From assembly GCA_020859945.1 (NCBI GenBank), contig JAJBVG010000017.1, positions 1 to 57,976 of the forward strand: a stretch of 57,976 nt of DNA, in the 5' to 3' direction. The DNA is from Clostridiales bacterium. Its GTDB lineage: Bacteria > Bacillota > Clostridia > Oscillospirales > Oscillospiraceae. A program made the position numbers and the translations under genes. Shown piece by piece: positions 8,036 through 17,388 of this stretch (the first letter of the stretch is position 1; each line of letters begins with the position of its first letter). Under the pieces are notes generated by a model. The model was not told the origin of the DNA. It did no database searches and saw only the letters and a list, made by a program, of their open reading frames with translations.

Positions 8036-8380
8036 TTATTTTCCCACCAGATGGACGGCAAAGCCCAAAATCTCGTCGGTGAGATAAATCGCGTTCAGTA
8101 CGCCGTCCTTGCGGTACTTGGCCGTGGAGGGGTCGAAGGTGAAGCCACGGGCCTCCAGTTCGGCTTTGGCGGCGGGAACGTCCGAGGTGCCGATGGCGAT
8201 ATGACCGTGGGTGCCCTTATACGGCTCCTTCATGGTCTCGATGACTCCACCGGCGAAGAAGGAACTGTTGCCCTCCTTGACGGTCAGGCCAAAGAGCAGC
8301 TCAAACATCTCGGCGGCTTTTTTGGCCTCTTCCCGGTTGGCGGCGTTCAGGCCCACATGGGCCAGCGTGTAATCAGCCAT
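8036..8380 (-). CDS. VOC (glyoxalase/bleomycin-resistance fold) protein linked to KDPG aldolase
   Basis: A 114-residue, single-domain vicinal-oxygen-chelate protein: LAHVGLNAANREEAKKAAEMF, then GHIAIGTSDVPAAKAELEARGF and a closing EILGFAVHLVG. Two beta-alpha-beta-beta-beta modules are visible. Potential metal ligands are His8, His72 and a late glutamate. Its start overlaps the end of the KDPG aldolase gene by 8 bases, so the two are translationally coupled, which suggests a helper or accessory enzyme for the keto-deoxy acid. Its exact reaction is unknown. Confidence 0.85.
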   Translation of the reverse strand: MADYTLAHVGLNAANREEAKKAAEMFELLFGLTVKEGNSSFFAGGVIETMKEPYKGTHGHIAIGTSDVPAAKAELEARGFTFDPSTAKYRKDGVLNAIYLTDEILGFAVHLVGK

Positions 8381-9017
8381 TGCGGACTTCCTTCACGATG
8401 TCGCGGGACTGGACGCACAGCGCAGTGATCTCATCCCACTTCTGGTTCTCGATCAGGTCGGCAGTGACCATGTAGGAGCCGCCGCAGGCCGCGATGACCG
8501 GGCTCTTCAGGTACTCAGCCAGGTTCTTCAGGGAGATGCCGCCGGTGGGCATGACCTTGAACATGGGGAAGGGCGCGCTCATGGACTTGATCTTCGCCAG
8601 GCCGCCGGACTGCTCGGCGGGGAAGAATTTAATCAGCTCCAGGCCGAATTTCAGCGCCGCGTGGTAGTCGGTGGGGGTGGTGCAGCCGGGATAGATGGGA
8701 ATGTTCTTGGACTGGGCATAGGCCACCAGCTCGGCGTCGAAGCCGGGGGTGACGATGAACTGACCGCCAGCGGCGATGGTGGCGTCGATTTGGTCGGTGT
8801 TGGTGACGGTGCCAGCGCCCACGATCATGTCAGGGCAGGCTTCCTTCATCAGGGCGATGGCCTTGTCCGCACCGGCGGCGCGGAAGGTGACCTCGGCCAC
8901 CGGCACATCACCGGCGCAGAGGGCTTTGGCCAGAGGAGCGGCGTCCCGCTCGGGGTTGGTGAGCTTAATGACGGGAACAACGCCAATGTTGGAGATGGCT
9001 TCATTCAATGCGTTCAT
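8373..9017 (-). CDS. kdgA: KDPG/KHG aldolase
   Basis: A 214-residue class I aldolase that splits 2-keto-3-deoxy-6-phosphogluconate into pyruvate and glyceraldehyde-3-phosphate. Catalytic E42 (AEVTFR) and Schiff-base K130 (ELIKFFPAEQ) are present, with GAGTV, TPGF and PTGGIS phosphate-site blocks. The frame extends to 9065, but AAGGAGCC upstream of 9017 marks the likely start. It is the fourth gene of the uxuA operon. A synonym is eda. Confidence 0.94.
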   Translation of the reverse strand: MNALNEAISNIGVVPVIKLTNPERDAAPLAKALCAGDVPVAEVTFRAAGADKAIALMKEACPDMIVGAGTVTNTDQIDATIAAGGQFIVTPGFDAELVAYAQSKNIPIYPGCTTPTDYHAALKFGLELIKFFPAEQSGGLAKIKSMSAPFPMFKVMPTGGISLKNLAEYLKSPVIAACGGSYMVTADLIENQKWDEITALCVQSRDIVKEVRNG

Positions 9018-9095
9018 AAAGATAGGCTCCTTTGTTGTAAAAATCACGCAGACGGCACCGCACAACTTGGCAAATGCAAATCGTGCGGTGTCTCT

Positions 9096-10394
9096 TTAAA
9101 GCACCTGCTCGGCCTGGGCTGCGGCGGAGATGTCCTCCACCACAGGGGCCTCCGGGTAGTCGGTCAAAACGGGCATGGGCAGGCTCTGCATATACTGGTG
9201 CATGGCCTCGGCCACCTTCTTGCCGTTGGCAACCGCCTCCACCACCGTCCGGGCGCCGTTCACCGCGTCGCCCGCCGCGAACACACCGGGGCGGCTGGTG
9301 TGGCCGTCCGGGTCCGCCGTCAGCAGGCCGCGCTGGGTGTCGATGCCCTTGGTGCTGGCGATCAGGTTGCTCTCGGCCCCCTGGCTCACTGCGATGATGA
9401 CGAAGTCGCAGGGGTACAGCTTCTCGGTGCCGGGGACGGATTCGATTTTGCCGTCCTCGGTGACGCTGCTGTCCGACAAAATCACGCCGCCGTCCTGAAT
9501 TTCCAGAGTGCATTTGTTCATCAGGAAATCCACACCCTCCAGCTTGGCGTAGCTGGATTCGTACTGGCTGGCGGTCAGCTCATCGGTCCGGTTGACGCAG
9601 GTGACATACCGTGCGCCCTTGCGCACGGCGGTGCGGGCGCAGTCCATGGCGGAGTTGCCCGTGCCGATGATCATCACCCGCTCCCCCAGGCGGAAGGCGT
9701 CGGGGTTGGCCAGGTAGTTGATGGCGTAGCTGACGTTGCCCAGGCTCTCGCCCCGGATGTGGAGCTTGTTGGGCTTCCACAGGCCGGAGCCGACGAAAAT
9801 GCTCTGGTAGCCATCCCGGAACAGGTCGTCGATGGTCAGGGCGCTGCCGATGTAGGTGTTGGGCCGGAACTGGATGCCTTTCAGCTCCAGGTGGCGATAG
9901 GCGATGTCGTCCAGCACGTCGTCGGGCAGACGGAAATCCGGGATGCCATAGCGGAGCACACCGCCGATTTTATCCTTGCTGTCGAAAATGGTCATCTGGT
10001 AGCCGTAGCGGGCCAGGATGATGGCGATGGTCAGCCCGGCAGGACCCGCCCCAATGACCGCCGCGCGGCGGCCGTTGGAGGGGACGGGACCCTTGACCAT
10101 TTTGTTGGCATAGGTGGTGGAAATATAGTTCTCGATGATGGAAAAGTGGACCGGCGCGCCTTTGATGCCCCGGACACAATGGCCTTCGCATTGTCCCTCG
10201 TGGTTGCACACCAAGCTGCAAACGGTGGTCAGCGGATTGTTCTCAAACAGCATCCATCCCGCCTCGTCCAGTTTGCCGTCTTTGAGCAGGCGGATCACTT
10301 CGGGAATATTGGTATGGATGGGACATCCAGCCTGGCAGCGTGGGTTTTTACAGCCCAGGCACCGGTTGGCCTCTTCCATTACATGCAAGGCCAT
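9096..10394 (-). CDS. GltD-like NAD(P)-dependent flavoprotein oxidoreductase with Fe-S N-terminus
   Basis: The 432-residue protein resembles the glutamate synthase small subunit and related NfnL and PreT proteins. The N-terminus holds cysteine sets CLGCKNPRCQAGCP and CSLVCNHEGQCEGHC for two [4Fe-4S] clusters. FAD binding is at VIGAGPAGL (about residue 112), NAD(P) binding at IIGTGNSAMDCARTA (about 243), and the FAD-closing motif GVFAAGDAVNGARTVVEA comes near the end. No gltB partner is present. It lies 6 bases downstream of the SDR gene inside a uronate operon, so it may supply or dispose of NAD(P)H there; this is inference. Confidence 0.85.
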   Translation of the reverse strand: MALHVMEEANRCLGCKNPRCQAGCPIHTNIPEVIRLLKDGKLDEAGWMLFENNPLTTVCSLVCNHEGQCEGHCVRGIKGAPVHFSIIENYISTTYANKMVKGPVPSNGRRAAVIGAGPAGLTIAIILARYGYQMTIFDSKDKIGGVLRYGIPDFRLPDDVLDDIAYRHLELKGIQFRPNTYIGSALTIDDLFRDGYQSIFVGSGLWKPNKLHIRGESLGNVSYAINYLANPDAFRLGERVMIIGTGNSAMDCARTAVRKGARYVTCVNRTDELTASQYESSYAKLEGVDFLMNKCTLEIQDGGVILSDSSVTEDGKIESVPGTEKLYPCDFVIIAVSQGAESNLIASTKGIDTQRGLLTADPDGHTSRPGVFAAGDAVNGARTVVEAVANGKKVAEAMHQYMQSLPMPVLTDYPEAPVVEDISAAAQAEQVL

Positions 10395-10400
10395 TTAAAA

Positions 10401-11246
10401 TCACACTCCAGAGTAAGCAGAGAAGCCCGCGTCGATGGGCAGGATGACGCCGGTGATGGCGCTGGCCGCCTTGTCGTCGCACAGGAAGAACACGCCGCCC
10501 AGCAGCTCTTCGCTTTCCACGAAGCGGCCGGTGGGAGTGCCGGCCAGGATCTTGCCGGAACGGGCGGTGGGGGTGCCGTCCTCATTGAACAGCAGAGCGC
10601 GGTTCTGGTTGGAGACCAGGAAACCGGGGGCGATGGCGTTGCAGCGGATGCCGGTGCCGGCGAAGTGGGTGGCCAGCCACTGGGTAAAGTTGGAGACAGC
10701 GGCCTTCGCGCCGGAGTAGGCGGGGATCTTGGTCAGCGGGGTGTAAGCGTTCATGGAGGAGATGTTCAGGATGCAGCCGGACTTGCGCTCCACCATGTCC
10801 TTGGCGAAAGCCTGGGTGGGCAGCAGGGTGCCCTGGAAGTTCAGCTTGAACACGAAGTCCACGCCGCCCTGATCCAGGTCGAAGAAGGTCTTCTGGCCCT
10901 CTTTGGCCTCATGCTGATACTCGTTGTCGGTCTGCGCACGGGCGTTGTTGCCGCCAGCGCCGTTGACCAGGATGTCGCAGGGACCCAGGTCGGCCAGGAC
11001 CTGCTGATGAACGCTCTCCAGGACCTCGGCGTCCAGCACGTTGGCCTTGTAGCCCTCGCAGATGAAGCCCTCGGCCTTGCACTCGTCGGCCACCTTCTTG
11101 ACCGCGTCCTCGTTCAGGTCCAGAGCGGCGACCTTCGCGCCAGCCTGGGCAAAAGCGCGGGCCATGGTGCCGCACAGAACGCCACCGGCGCCGGTGACAA
11201 CGACTACTTTACCGGAGAAATCGACATTATAAGGCAGATCAATCAT
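10401..11246 (-). CDS. SDR-family D-mannonate/fructuronate oxidoreductase (UxuB-like role)
   Basis: A 281-residue short-chain dehydrogenase with the cofactor loop VVTGAGGVLCGTMA near residue 17, DLNEDAV after strand two (favours NAD), NGAGGNN, and catalytic Ser and YSGAK in NISSMNAY...AYSGAKAAV. It is next to uxuA and probably reduces fructuronate to mannonate, replacing the unrelated E. coli UxuB. This substrate call rests on context and on similarity to SDRs commonly paired with UxuA. The start follows AAAGGAGCTAAACTGTT. Confidence 0.8.
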   Translation of the reverse strand: MIDLPYNVDFSGKVVVVTGAGGVLCGTMARAFAQAGAKVAALDLNEDAVKKVADECKAEGFICEGYKANVLDAEVLESVHQQVLADLGPCDILVNGAGGNNARAQTDNEYQHEAKEGQKTFFDLDQGGVDFVFKLNFQGTLLPTQAFAKDMVERKSGCILNISSMNAYTPLTKIPAYSGAKAAVSNFTQWLATHFAGTGIRCNAIAPGFLVSNQNRALLFNEDGTPTARSGKILAGTPTGRFVESEELLGGVFFLCDDKAASAITGVILPIDAGFSAYSGV

Positions 11247-11332
11247 AACAGTTTAGCTCCTTTTCTAATTATGGTAGATATTTTTCACCGGAGCGGCTGG
11301 CAGCCGCCCCGTTTCGTGACAAAACAGATGTA

Positions 11333-12382
11333 TTACTCCTCGATGGTGCCGCCATTGGCCTCGATCAGGCCGTTGAGGTAGGCGCTGCCCAGAGCGCGGT
11401 CATACAGGCCATAGCCGGGCTTACCGGTCTCGCCCCAGATCATGCGGCCATGGTCAGGACGGAAATAGCCGTCGAACCCGGTCTCCACCAGGGCCTTGAC
11501 GATGGCGTTCATATCCAGGCTGCCCTTCTGGGACAGGTGGCCGGACTCCTCGAAGGAGGTGTCGGGCAGGATCTTCACGTTGCGCAGGTGCATGAACCCA
11601 ATGCGGCCCATGGCGGAATACTTGCGCACCATGGCGGGGATGTCGTTCTTGGGGGAGCAGCCCAGGGAGCCGGTGCAGAGGCACAGGGAGTTGGCGGGGC
11701 TGTCCACCAGGGCCAGGAACCGGTCCAGGTTCTCCTCGCAGGTGATGATGCGGGGCAGGCCGAAGATGGGATAGGGGGGATCGTCGGGATGAATCGCCAT
11801 GACCACGCCGCACTCCTCCGCCACGGGGATGACCCGCTTGAGGAAGTACTCCAGGTTGGCCCACAGGCCCTCTTCGCCGATCTCGCCGTAGGCAGTGATC
11901 AGGTCGCGGACTTCCTCCTGGGTGTAGCTGGAGTCCCAGCCGGGCAGGTGGATGTCGTCCTTCAGGGGGTCCAGGCCCCGCATCTGATCCCAATACATGA
12001 CCAGACTGGTGGAGCCGTCGGGGGCTTCCTTGTCCAGCTGGGTACGGGTCCAGTCAAAGACGGGCATGAAGTTGTAGGTCACGCACTTGATGCCGTATTT
12101 GGCGCAGCGGCGGATGGACTCGCAGTAGTTCTCGATCATGCGGTCCCGCTCCGGGCGGCCCAGTTTGATCTCCTCGGGGACCGGGATGGACTCCACCACG
12201 TCGAATACCAGGCCCTTGGCGGCGCACTCGTCCACCATTTTCTTGATGCTTTCCTCCGGCCAGACCTCACCGGGTTTGACATCATAGACTGCGGACACGA
12301 TGGAGCGCATGCCGGGGATCTGGCGGATGTCGTCCAGAGTGACCGGGTCGCTGTCACCGTACCAACGGAAAGAGCTTTTCAT
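11333..12382 (-). CDS. uxuA: D-mannonate dehydratase
   Basis: A 349-residue UxuA of normal clostridial length. Typical segments are [20 protein letters not shown] at the N-terminus, [18 protein letters not shown] with metal ligands, CTGSLG, MHLRNVK and [13 protein letters not shown] near the end. It dehydrates D-mannonate to 2-keto-3-deoxygluconate. The frame opens at 12400 but GGTGAGGAGGA supports 12382. It leads the operon uxuA-SDR-gltD-like-kdgA-VOC-kdgK. Confidence 0.95.
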   Translation of the reverse strand: MKSSFRWYGDSDPVTLDDIRQIPGMRSIVSAVYDVKPGEVWPEESIKKMVDECAAKGLVFDVVESIPVPEEIKLGRPERDRMIENYCESIRRCAKYGIKCVTYNFMPVFDWTRTQLDKEAPDGSTSLVMYWDQMRGLDPLKDDIHLPGWDSSYTQEEVRDLITAYGEIGEEGLWANLEYFLKRVIPVAEECGVVMAIHPDDPPYPIFGLPRIITCEENLDRFLALVDSPANSLCLCTGSLGCSPKNDIPAMVRKYSAMGRIGFMHLRNVKILPDTSFEESGHLSQKGSLDMNAIVKALVETGFDGYFRPDHGRMIWGETGKPGYGLYDRALGSAYLNGLIEANGGTIEE

Positions 12383-12441
12383 AGTCTGATTCCTCCTCAC
12401 CTTAGTTTTAGAATTAGAATTGCATAAGTTGCTTCAAGTTA

Positions 12442-12470
12442 AGAATAGTACAGATTCCCTCATTTGTCAA
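12442..12470 (-). promoter_or_regulatory. Sigma-A promoter of the uxuA operon
   Basis: On the minus strand a perfect TTGACA (12470-12465) is followed after 17 bases by TATTCT (12447-12442). The leader is about 50 bases. Confidence 0.75.
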
Positions 12471-12574
12471 GTTTCATCAAGAAACAGAGGAAGATTTTCA
12501 CCAAACATGTGAAAATTTTACACGGTGGTTTTGTGCCTTTCGGCAAAATTCCTTCCCCTGCTCCGGCTGTGTCA

Positions 12575-12628
12575 CAAAAAACGGCCAGGGACCTCCGGCA
12601 CAGTTGGTTTGCGCTGGGGGTCCCTGGC
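12575..12628 (-). terminator. Terminator of the ClC gene
   Basis: GCCAGGGACC (12584-12593) pairs with GGTCCCTGGC (12619-12628); on the minus strand it is followed by CGTTTTTT. Confidence 0.8.
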
Positions 12629-12679
12629 GGGTTGCAGGTATTTGCTGTTTTATTTTATGTAAGCAAGCCGACTACCCGG

Positions 12680-14041
12680 TTAGGGGTCCTTCTTCCCCGT
12701 TCCGTCGTCGTCCAAATCGTGTTCCCGGCTGAAATACTCCTGGTCGCCCAGTTTGTTGATGTAAACGGCCTTGGTCTTGGAGTAGAGGATTTTCTGCTGG
12801 TGGTAGAGGCCGGTGTAGCCGGAGAGCATATAGCTCACCGCCACCGCCAGGGCCAGGGGAGCAACGCCCACCCCGGCGAACAGTTCATAGCCCAGCAGGA
12901 TGGAGGTCATGGGGGAGTTGGTCACGCCGCAGAACACGGCGACCATCCCCACCGCCGCGCCAAAGCTGGCCGAGAGGCCCAACAGCGGCGCGACCACGCA
13001 GCCGAAGGTGGCCCCCACAAAGAAGGAGGGGACGATCTCGCCGCCCTTGAACCCAGCCCCCAGGGTGGCGGCGGTGAAAACAATTTTCAGCAAAAAGGCC
13101 CAGGTGTCGGCGCTGCCGCCCAGGGCGGCGGAGATGACATCCATGCCCGCGCCGTTATAGTCCCGGCCAAAAAGCAGCGTCAGCAAAATGACCAAAAATC
13201 CGCCCGCCAGCGCCTTTTGCCAGGTCTTGTGAAAAAAGTGGCGGTAGGCCTTGCTGAAGCCCCGCATGACCCGGCAGAAGATGTTGGCCAGCATTCCGCA
13301 CAGCGCCCCCAGCACGATGATTTGCACCATTGCCAACACCGTCAGGTCGGGCGCGTTAAAGACCACAAAGCTGGTGGCCTCCCCGCCGCAGAATCCGGCC
13401 ACGATGCTGGCCAACAGCGCGGAGAGGAAGCAGGGGACGATGGCGGCGTAGTACATGACCCCCACGCTCTCCACCTCCATGGCAAAGACCGCCGCCGCCA
13501 GCGGCGTGCCGAACAGGGCGGAGAAGCCCGCGGCCATGCCCGCCATGGTGGTGATGCGCCGATCCCTGTCGTCCAGGTGGAGCAGCCGCCCCAGCCAGGC
13601 GGAAATGCCGCCGCCGATTTGCAGGGCGGTCCCCTCCCGTCCGGCGGAGCCGCCGCACAGGTGGGTCAGCACCGTGGAGACAAAAATCAGCGGCACCATG
13701 CTGATACGCAGCTTTCGGGCGTCCCGCACCGAGGCCAGCACGAACTCCGTCCCCGCGTCGTCGTCCATTTTAAAGAGGTGGTACAACCCCGCGATGGCCA
13801 GGCCCGCCACCGGCAGCAGGTAGAGCAGCCAGGGATACGCGGTCCGGGCGGCGGTGGCCCACTCCACCGCATGGTGGAAGGCCGCGCCAACCACGCCCAC
13901 AACGACACCCACAACGATGGAAAAGCCGCTCCACTTGAAAAAGGCCACCCACTCCCGCTCGGCGTAGACCTGGAACCTGGCCCACAGCTCCAGTATTTCA
14001 ATGAGGACCTCCGTCAGCGCGTCCTTGATTTTCTCCCACAT
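12680..14041 (-). CDS. ClC-family anion/proton antiporter, fluoride-type features
   Basis: A 453-residue integral membrane protein with about ten helices and a charged C-terminal tail. The gating glutamate motif is GSAGREGTALQIG (E136), and GAGFKGGEIVPSFFVGA is the second ClC signature. The usual GSGIP chloride-coordinating motif is absent. At the site of the internal proton glutamate of ClC-ec1 there is AMEVESVG, a valine (V190) after E189. CLC-F fluoride exporters are known to lack the same features. No fluoride riboswitch is visible upstream. Fluoride export is an inference; ClC membership is firm. Confidence 0.9.
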   Translation of the reverse strand: MWEKIKDALTEVLIEILELWARFQVYAEREWVAFFKWSGFSIVVGVVVGVVGAAFHHAVEWATAARTAYPWLLYLLPVAGLAIAGLYHLFKMDDDAGTEFVLASVRDARKLRISMVPLIFVSTVLTHLCGGSAGREGTALQIGGGISAWLGRLLHLDDRDRRITTMAGMAAGFSALFGTPLAAAVFAMEVESVGVMYYAAIVPCFLSALLASIVAGFCGGEATSFVVFNAPDLTVLAMVQIIVLGALCGMLANIFCRVMRGFSKAYRHFFHKTWQKALAGGFLVILLTLLFGRDYNGAGMDVISAALGGSADTWAFLLKIVFTAATLGAGFKGGEIVPSFFVGATFGCVVAPLLGLSASFGAAVGMVAVFCGVTNSPMTSILLGYELFAGVGVAPLALAVAVSYMLSGYTGLYHQQKILYSKTKAVYINKLGDQEYFSREHDLDDDGTGKKDP

Positions 14042-14228
14042 GGTTATGCTCCCTCTCTTTTTCTTTTAGGAGATTTTCTGACGAGAGTATAACACGTTGA
14101 AAGGCAAAGCGCCAGAGCGAAGGAAAAGATTCAGCGAAACCATTTGAATCGGGTTATCTGTTGGCATTTACAGTGTGCAATCTGCTAAGGCGTTGGAATC
14201 GTCCGGCCCATTTGCAGCCGCAAACCCG

Positions 14229-16709
14229 TCACGCGCCCTTTCCCTCCGGGGCCGCGTCAGAGTGCAGGACGGACAAGGCAAGCGCTTCCACCTCCGCCGA
14301 CACATGAAGCACATCTCCCCGGCCCAGCTCACCGGACAGCAGCAGCTCCGCCGCCGGGTCCTCCAAATGGGCGCGGAGATACCGCCGCAGGGGGCGCACC
14401 CCCAGGGTGGGGTCGTGGCCCTCCTGAGCAATTAAGGCCACCGCCGCGTCGTCGGCCTCCAGCCGAACACCCTGGGCGGCCAGCCGCTGGCCGGACTGCC
14501 GGAGCATCAGCCGGGCGATCTCCTGCACCTCCGCCCCGGTCAGCTTCTGGAAGCAGATGATCTCATCAATGCGGTTCAAAAACTCCGGGCGAAACAGCTT
14601 TTTCAGCGCCCCACGGACGGCGCTCTGGCGGCTCTCCTCTCCCCTGCTGCCGAAGCCCAATGGGTGTTCCTGAGCGGAGAGAGCGTCCGCGCCCGCGTTG
14701 GTGGTCATGACGATGACCGCGTTGCGGAAGTCCGCCTTTTGCCCCTGGCTGTCGGTGAGGGCGCCGTCCTCCAGAATTTGCAGCAGCAGGTTCCACACCT
14801 CCGGGTGGGCTTTTTCCAGCTCATCGAACAAAATCACCCGGTAGGGCCGCTTGCGGACGGCCTCGGTCAGCCGTCCCCCCTCCTCGTAGCCCACGTAGCC
14901 GGGCGGGGACCCAATGAGCCGGGAGGCGGACTGGGCCTCCATATACTCCGACATATCCAGCCGCAGCAGGGCCTCGTCTGTGCCAAAGAGGGCCTCAGCC
15001 AGGGCGCGGCACAGCTCAGTCTTGCCCACGCCGGAGGGACCGGCAAACAGGAAGGAACCAACAGGCCGGGTTTCCTCCTTTAAACCGGAGCGGCTGCGGC
15101 GGATGCACCGGGCCACGGCCTCCACCGCCTGCTGCTGGCCTACCACCCGGCGGTGAAGGGTGTCCTCCAGGGCCAACAGTTTGCGGCTCTCGTCCTCGGT
15201 GATGGAGGCCACGGGGATACCCGTCCAATCGGCCAGCACTGCGGCCACGTCCTCCCGGCGGACCGTCACCGCCTGCCGCTGGGACGAGCGATACCACGCG
15301 CGCCGGGCCTCCTCCATCTGGCGGCGGTAGCTCTGCTCCGCGTCCCGGAACAAGGCCGCTTTCTCGTAATCCTGCCCCCGAATGGCCTTCTCCAGCGCGG
15401 CCACTGCCTCCTGCCGCTTGTCCTCCAGGGTGCGGAGGGCCTCCGGCGGCACCTCGGCGGCGATTTTGGCCCGCGCCGCCGCCTCGTCCATCAGGTCCAC
15501 CGCCTTGTCGGGCAGGTAGCGGTCGGGCAGATAGCGAACGCTCAGCTCCACCGCCGCCTCGATCGCGTCGGCGTCGATGGTGAGCCGGTGGTGGGCCTCG
15601 TAGCGGCTGCGCAGATTCTGCAAAATTTCTACCGCCTGCTCCCGGCTGGGCGGTTCCACCGTCACCGGCTGAAACCGGCGCTCCAAGGCGGCGTCCTTGC
15701 GGATATAGCGGCGGTACTCCTCCTGGGTGGTGGCCCCAAGCACCTGAATCTCCCCACGGGACAGGGCGGGTTTTAAGATGTTGGCCGCGTCGATGGACCC
15801 CTCCGCGCTGCCCGCCCCCACGATGGTGTGCAGTTCGTCCAGAAAGAGGATGACGTTGCCCACCCGCTGGACCTCCCGGATGAGCCGCTTGACCCGTTCC
15901 TCGAACTCGCCCCGGTACTTGGTGCCCGCCACCGTAGCGGAGAGGTCCATGGACAGCAGCCGTTTGCCCCGCAGGGCCTCCGGCACGTCCCCGGAGGCCA
16001 GCCGCTGGGCCAGCCCCTCGGCCACCGCCGTCTTGCCCACGCCCGGCTCCCCCAGCAGGACGGGGTTGTTCTTGGTCCTGCGGCAGAGGATTTGGATGAC
16101 CCGGTTCAGCTCCGGTTCCCGGCCCGTCACAGGGTCCAGCCGTTTGGTCTCCGCCAGCCGGGTCATGTCCCGTGCGAACTGGTCCAGCAGCTTGGACTCC
16201 CGCGCCGGTTCCCCCTCCCGGCCCTTCCGTTCCCAGAACACCGCGCCGCCGCTTTCCCCCATAGCGGTGAAAAGGGTGCTGTACAGCGTCCGCAGCTCTA
16301 CTCCGCCGCTGCTGAGGATGCGGGCGGCGGTTCCCTCCCCCTCCCGGAGGATGCCCACCAGCAGGTGTTCCGTTCCCACGCCGCTGCTCTTCATCCGGCG
16401 GCTCTCAGCGGTGGCCAACTCGACGATTTTCCGGCACCGGGGGGTCAGCCCCTGCATGGGCGCACAGCCCACGGCCCCCACGCCCACCAGCTTCGCCACT
16501 GTCTCCCGCAGGCCCTCCGGCTCCAGCCCGGAGGACCGGAGCAGCTGGGCGGCCCTGCCCTCTGTCTCCCCCGCCAGGCCCAGCAGCAGATGCTCGCTGC
16601 CTACATAGTTGTGGCCCAGTCCTCTGGCCTCATCTCTGGCCCGCCGCAGGGCGTTTTGGGCGCACCTGGTCAGGCCTGCCCCGGTTCCCGATTCGCAGTT
16701 CATCGTCAT
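14229..16709 (-). CDS. clpC: ATP-dependent Clp unfoldase ClpC
   Basis: An 826-residue AAA+ unfoldase. Two Clp_N repeats span about residues 10-150. Walker A1 is [15 protein letters not shown] with Walker B1 ILFLDELHT; a UVR-type coiled coil ([18 protein letters not shown]) lies at about 420-445; Walker A2 is [15 protein letters not shown] with B2 [24 protein letters not shown] near residue 680 fits the ClpP-docking loop. It feeds substrates to ClpP in stress proteolysis. ctsR, mcsA and mcsB, its common partners, are not here. The C-terminal tail is short. Confidence 0.94.
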   Translation of the reverse strand: MTMNCESGTGAGLTRCAQNALRRARDEARGLGHNYVGSEHLLLGLAGETEGRAAQLLRSSGLEPEGLRETVAKLVGVGAVGCAPMQGLTPRCRKIVELATAESRRMKSSGVGTEHLLVGILREGEGTAARILSSGGVELRTLYSTLFTAMGESGGAVFWERKGREGEPARESKLLDQFARDMTRLAETKRLDPVTGREPELNRVIQILCRRTKNNPVLLGEPGVGKTAVAEGLAQRLASGDVPEALRGKRLLSMDLSATVAGTKYRGEFEERVKRLIREVQRVGNVILFLDELHTIVGAGSAEGSIDAANILKPALSRGEIQVLGATTQEEYRRYIRKDAALERRFQPVTVEPPSREQAVEILQNLRSRYEAHHRLTIDADAIEAAVELSVRYLPDRYLPDKAVDLMDEAAARAKIAAEVPPEALRTLEDKRQEAVAALEKAIRGQDYEKAALFRDAEQSYRRQMEEARRAWYRSSQRQAVTVRREDVAAVLADWTGIPVASITEDESRKLLALEDTLHRRVVGQQQAVEAVARCIRRSRSGLKEETRPVGSFLFAGPSGVGKTELCRALAEALFGTDEALLRLDMSEYMEAQSASRLIGSPPGYVGYEEGGRLTEAVRKRPYRVILFDELEKAHPEVWNLLLQILEDGALTDSQGQKADFRNAVIVMTTNAGADALSAQEHPLGFGSRGEESRQSAVRGALKKLFRPEFLNRIDEIICFQKLTGAEVQEIARLMLRQSGQRLAAQGVRLEADDAAVALIAQEGHDPTLGVRPLRRYLRAHLEDPAAELLLSGELGRGDVLHVSAEVEALALSVLHSDAAPEGKGA

Positions 16710-16881
16710 CCGCTCCTTGTCATTCCAGTCGCGGCGGCGTGGGGCGCGTTCCGCCCTTTGCCCGCCGCTGCCTGTTATTCTGTTCCTCTTTTTCCAGTTC
16801 TAAACATTCCTTCTGGCAAAGTCGTCGATTTTTCCGCCTTTCCGTCCCCGAAATTTATTCGTTCTTTTTCAAAATTTGCTC

Positions 16882-16910
16882 TTGCTTTTTTCGGCGAGCC
16901 GTGCTATTAT
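16882..16910 (+). promoter_or_regulatory. Promoter of tRNA-Pro
   Basis: TTGCTT (16882-16887) and TATTAT (16905-16910) with a 17-base spacer lie 28 bases upstream of the tRNA. Confidence 0.65.
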
Positions 16911-16938
16911 ATACAAGTCATCAGGAGATGACAAACAT

Positions 16939-17015
16939 CCGGGTGTGGCGAAGTTTGGTATCGCGCTTGAATGGGGTTCAAGAGGCCTTGAGTTCGAATC
17001 TCAACACTCGGACCA
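16939..17015 (+). tRNA. tRNA-Pro (anticodon GGG)
   Basis: The 77-base cloverleaf includes an encoded CCA. Acceptor CCGGGTG pairs with CACTCGG (one G-T pair), D-stem GCGA/TCGC, anticodon stem CTTGA/TCAAG with loop ATGGGGT giving anticodon GGG, and T-stem TTGAG/CTCAA with loop TTCGAAT. It reads CCC and CCU proline codons. Confidence 0.96.
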
Positions 17016-17020
17016 GGAGA

Positions 17021-17057
17021 AAAGCCTGTAACGGTTTCGTTACGGGCTTTCTTTTTT
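17021..17057 (+). terminator. Terminator of tRNA-Pro
   Basis: AAAGCCTGTAACG (17021-17033) pairs with CGTTACGGGCTTT (17038-17050) with one T-G pair and is followed by CTTTTTT. The remaining gap to 17388 is AT-rich and holds only the next promoter. Confidence 0.88.
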
Positions 17058-17304
17058 GCGTTTTAGGACTGTTTGCGCAAAAATCGAAGCGTGAGCTGCC
17101 ATTCCGTCTCCTCTCTTCCCCTATTTTCTACCCCGCTCCGGCAAATCTTCCCGCCGTCTGCCCACCACCGAGGCGCCTCCGCTCAACGCCCCACAAAAAA
17201 TGAAAAAAAGTGCTTTTTAGATGTTAATTTTGCATTATTTCGTTCATATTTGTTCCTTTTTTCCGCTATATTCTGGTGATTTCGTCATTATTTCGCAATT
17301 CCCC

Positions 17305-17333
17305 TTGCATCAGCGGCGCAAATATGATATAGT
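17305..17333 (+). promoter_or_regulatory. Promoter of the Na/Pi cotransporter gene
   Basis: TTGCAT (17305-17310), a 17-base spacer and TATAGT (17328-17333) precede the gene by 55 bases. Confidence 0.65.
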
Positions 17334-17388
17334 AAAGTTCGGTTAAACCGTTTGAAAAATTTATGTATGCTATTGGAAGGTAAGGACT

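Noticed and set aside
8661-11381. Very long plus-strand frame of 906 codons
   Set aside because: It runs antisense to kdgA, the GltD-like gene and the SDR gene, all with strong motifs. GC-rich codon bias keeps the opposite strand open, and the translation has only Gly/Val/His/Asp-rich low-information sequence.
14042-14228. Fluoride riboswitch upstream of the ClC gene
   Set aside because: The conserved GGNGAUGG and CUGAUG-type blocks of the crcB motif are not present on the minus strand.
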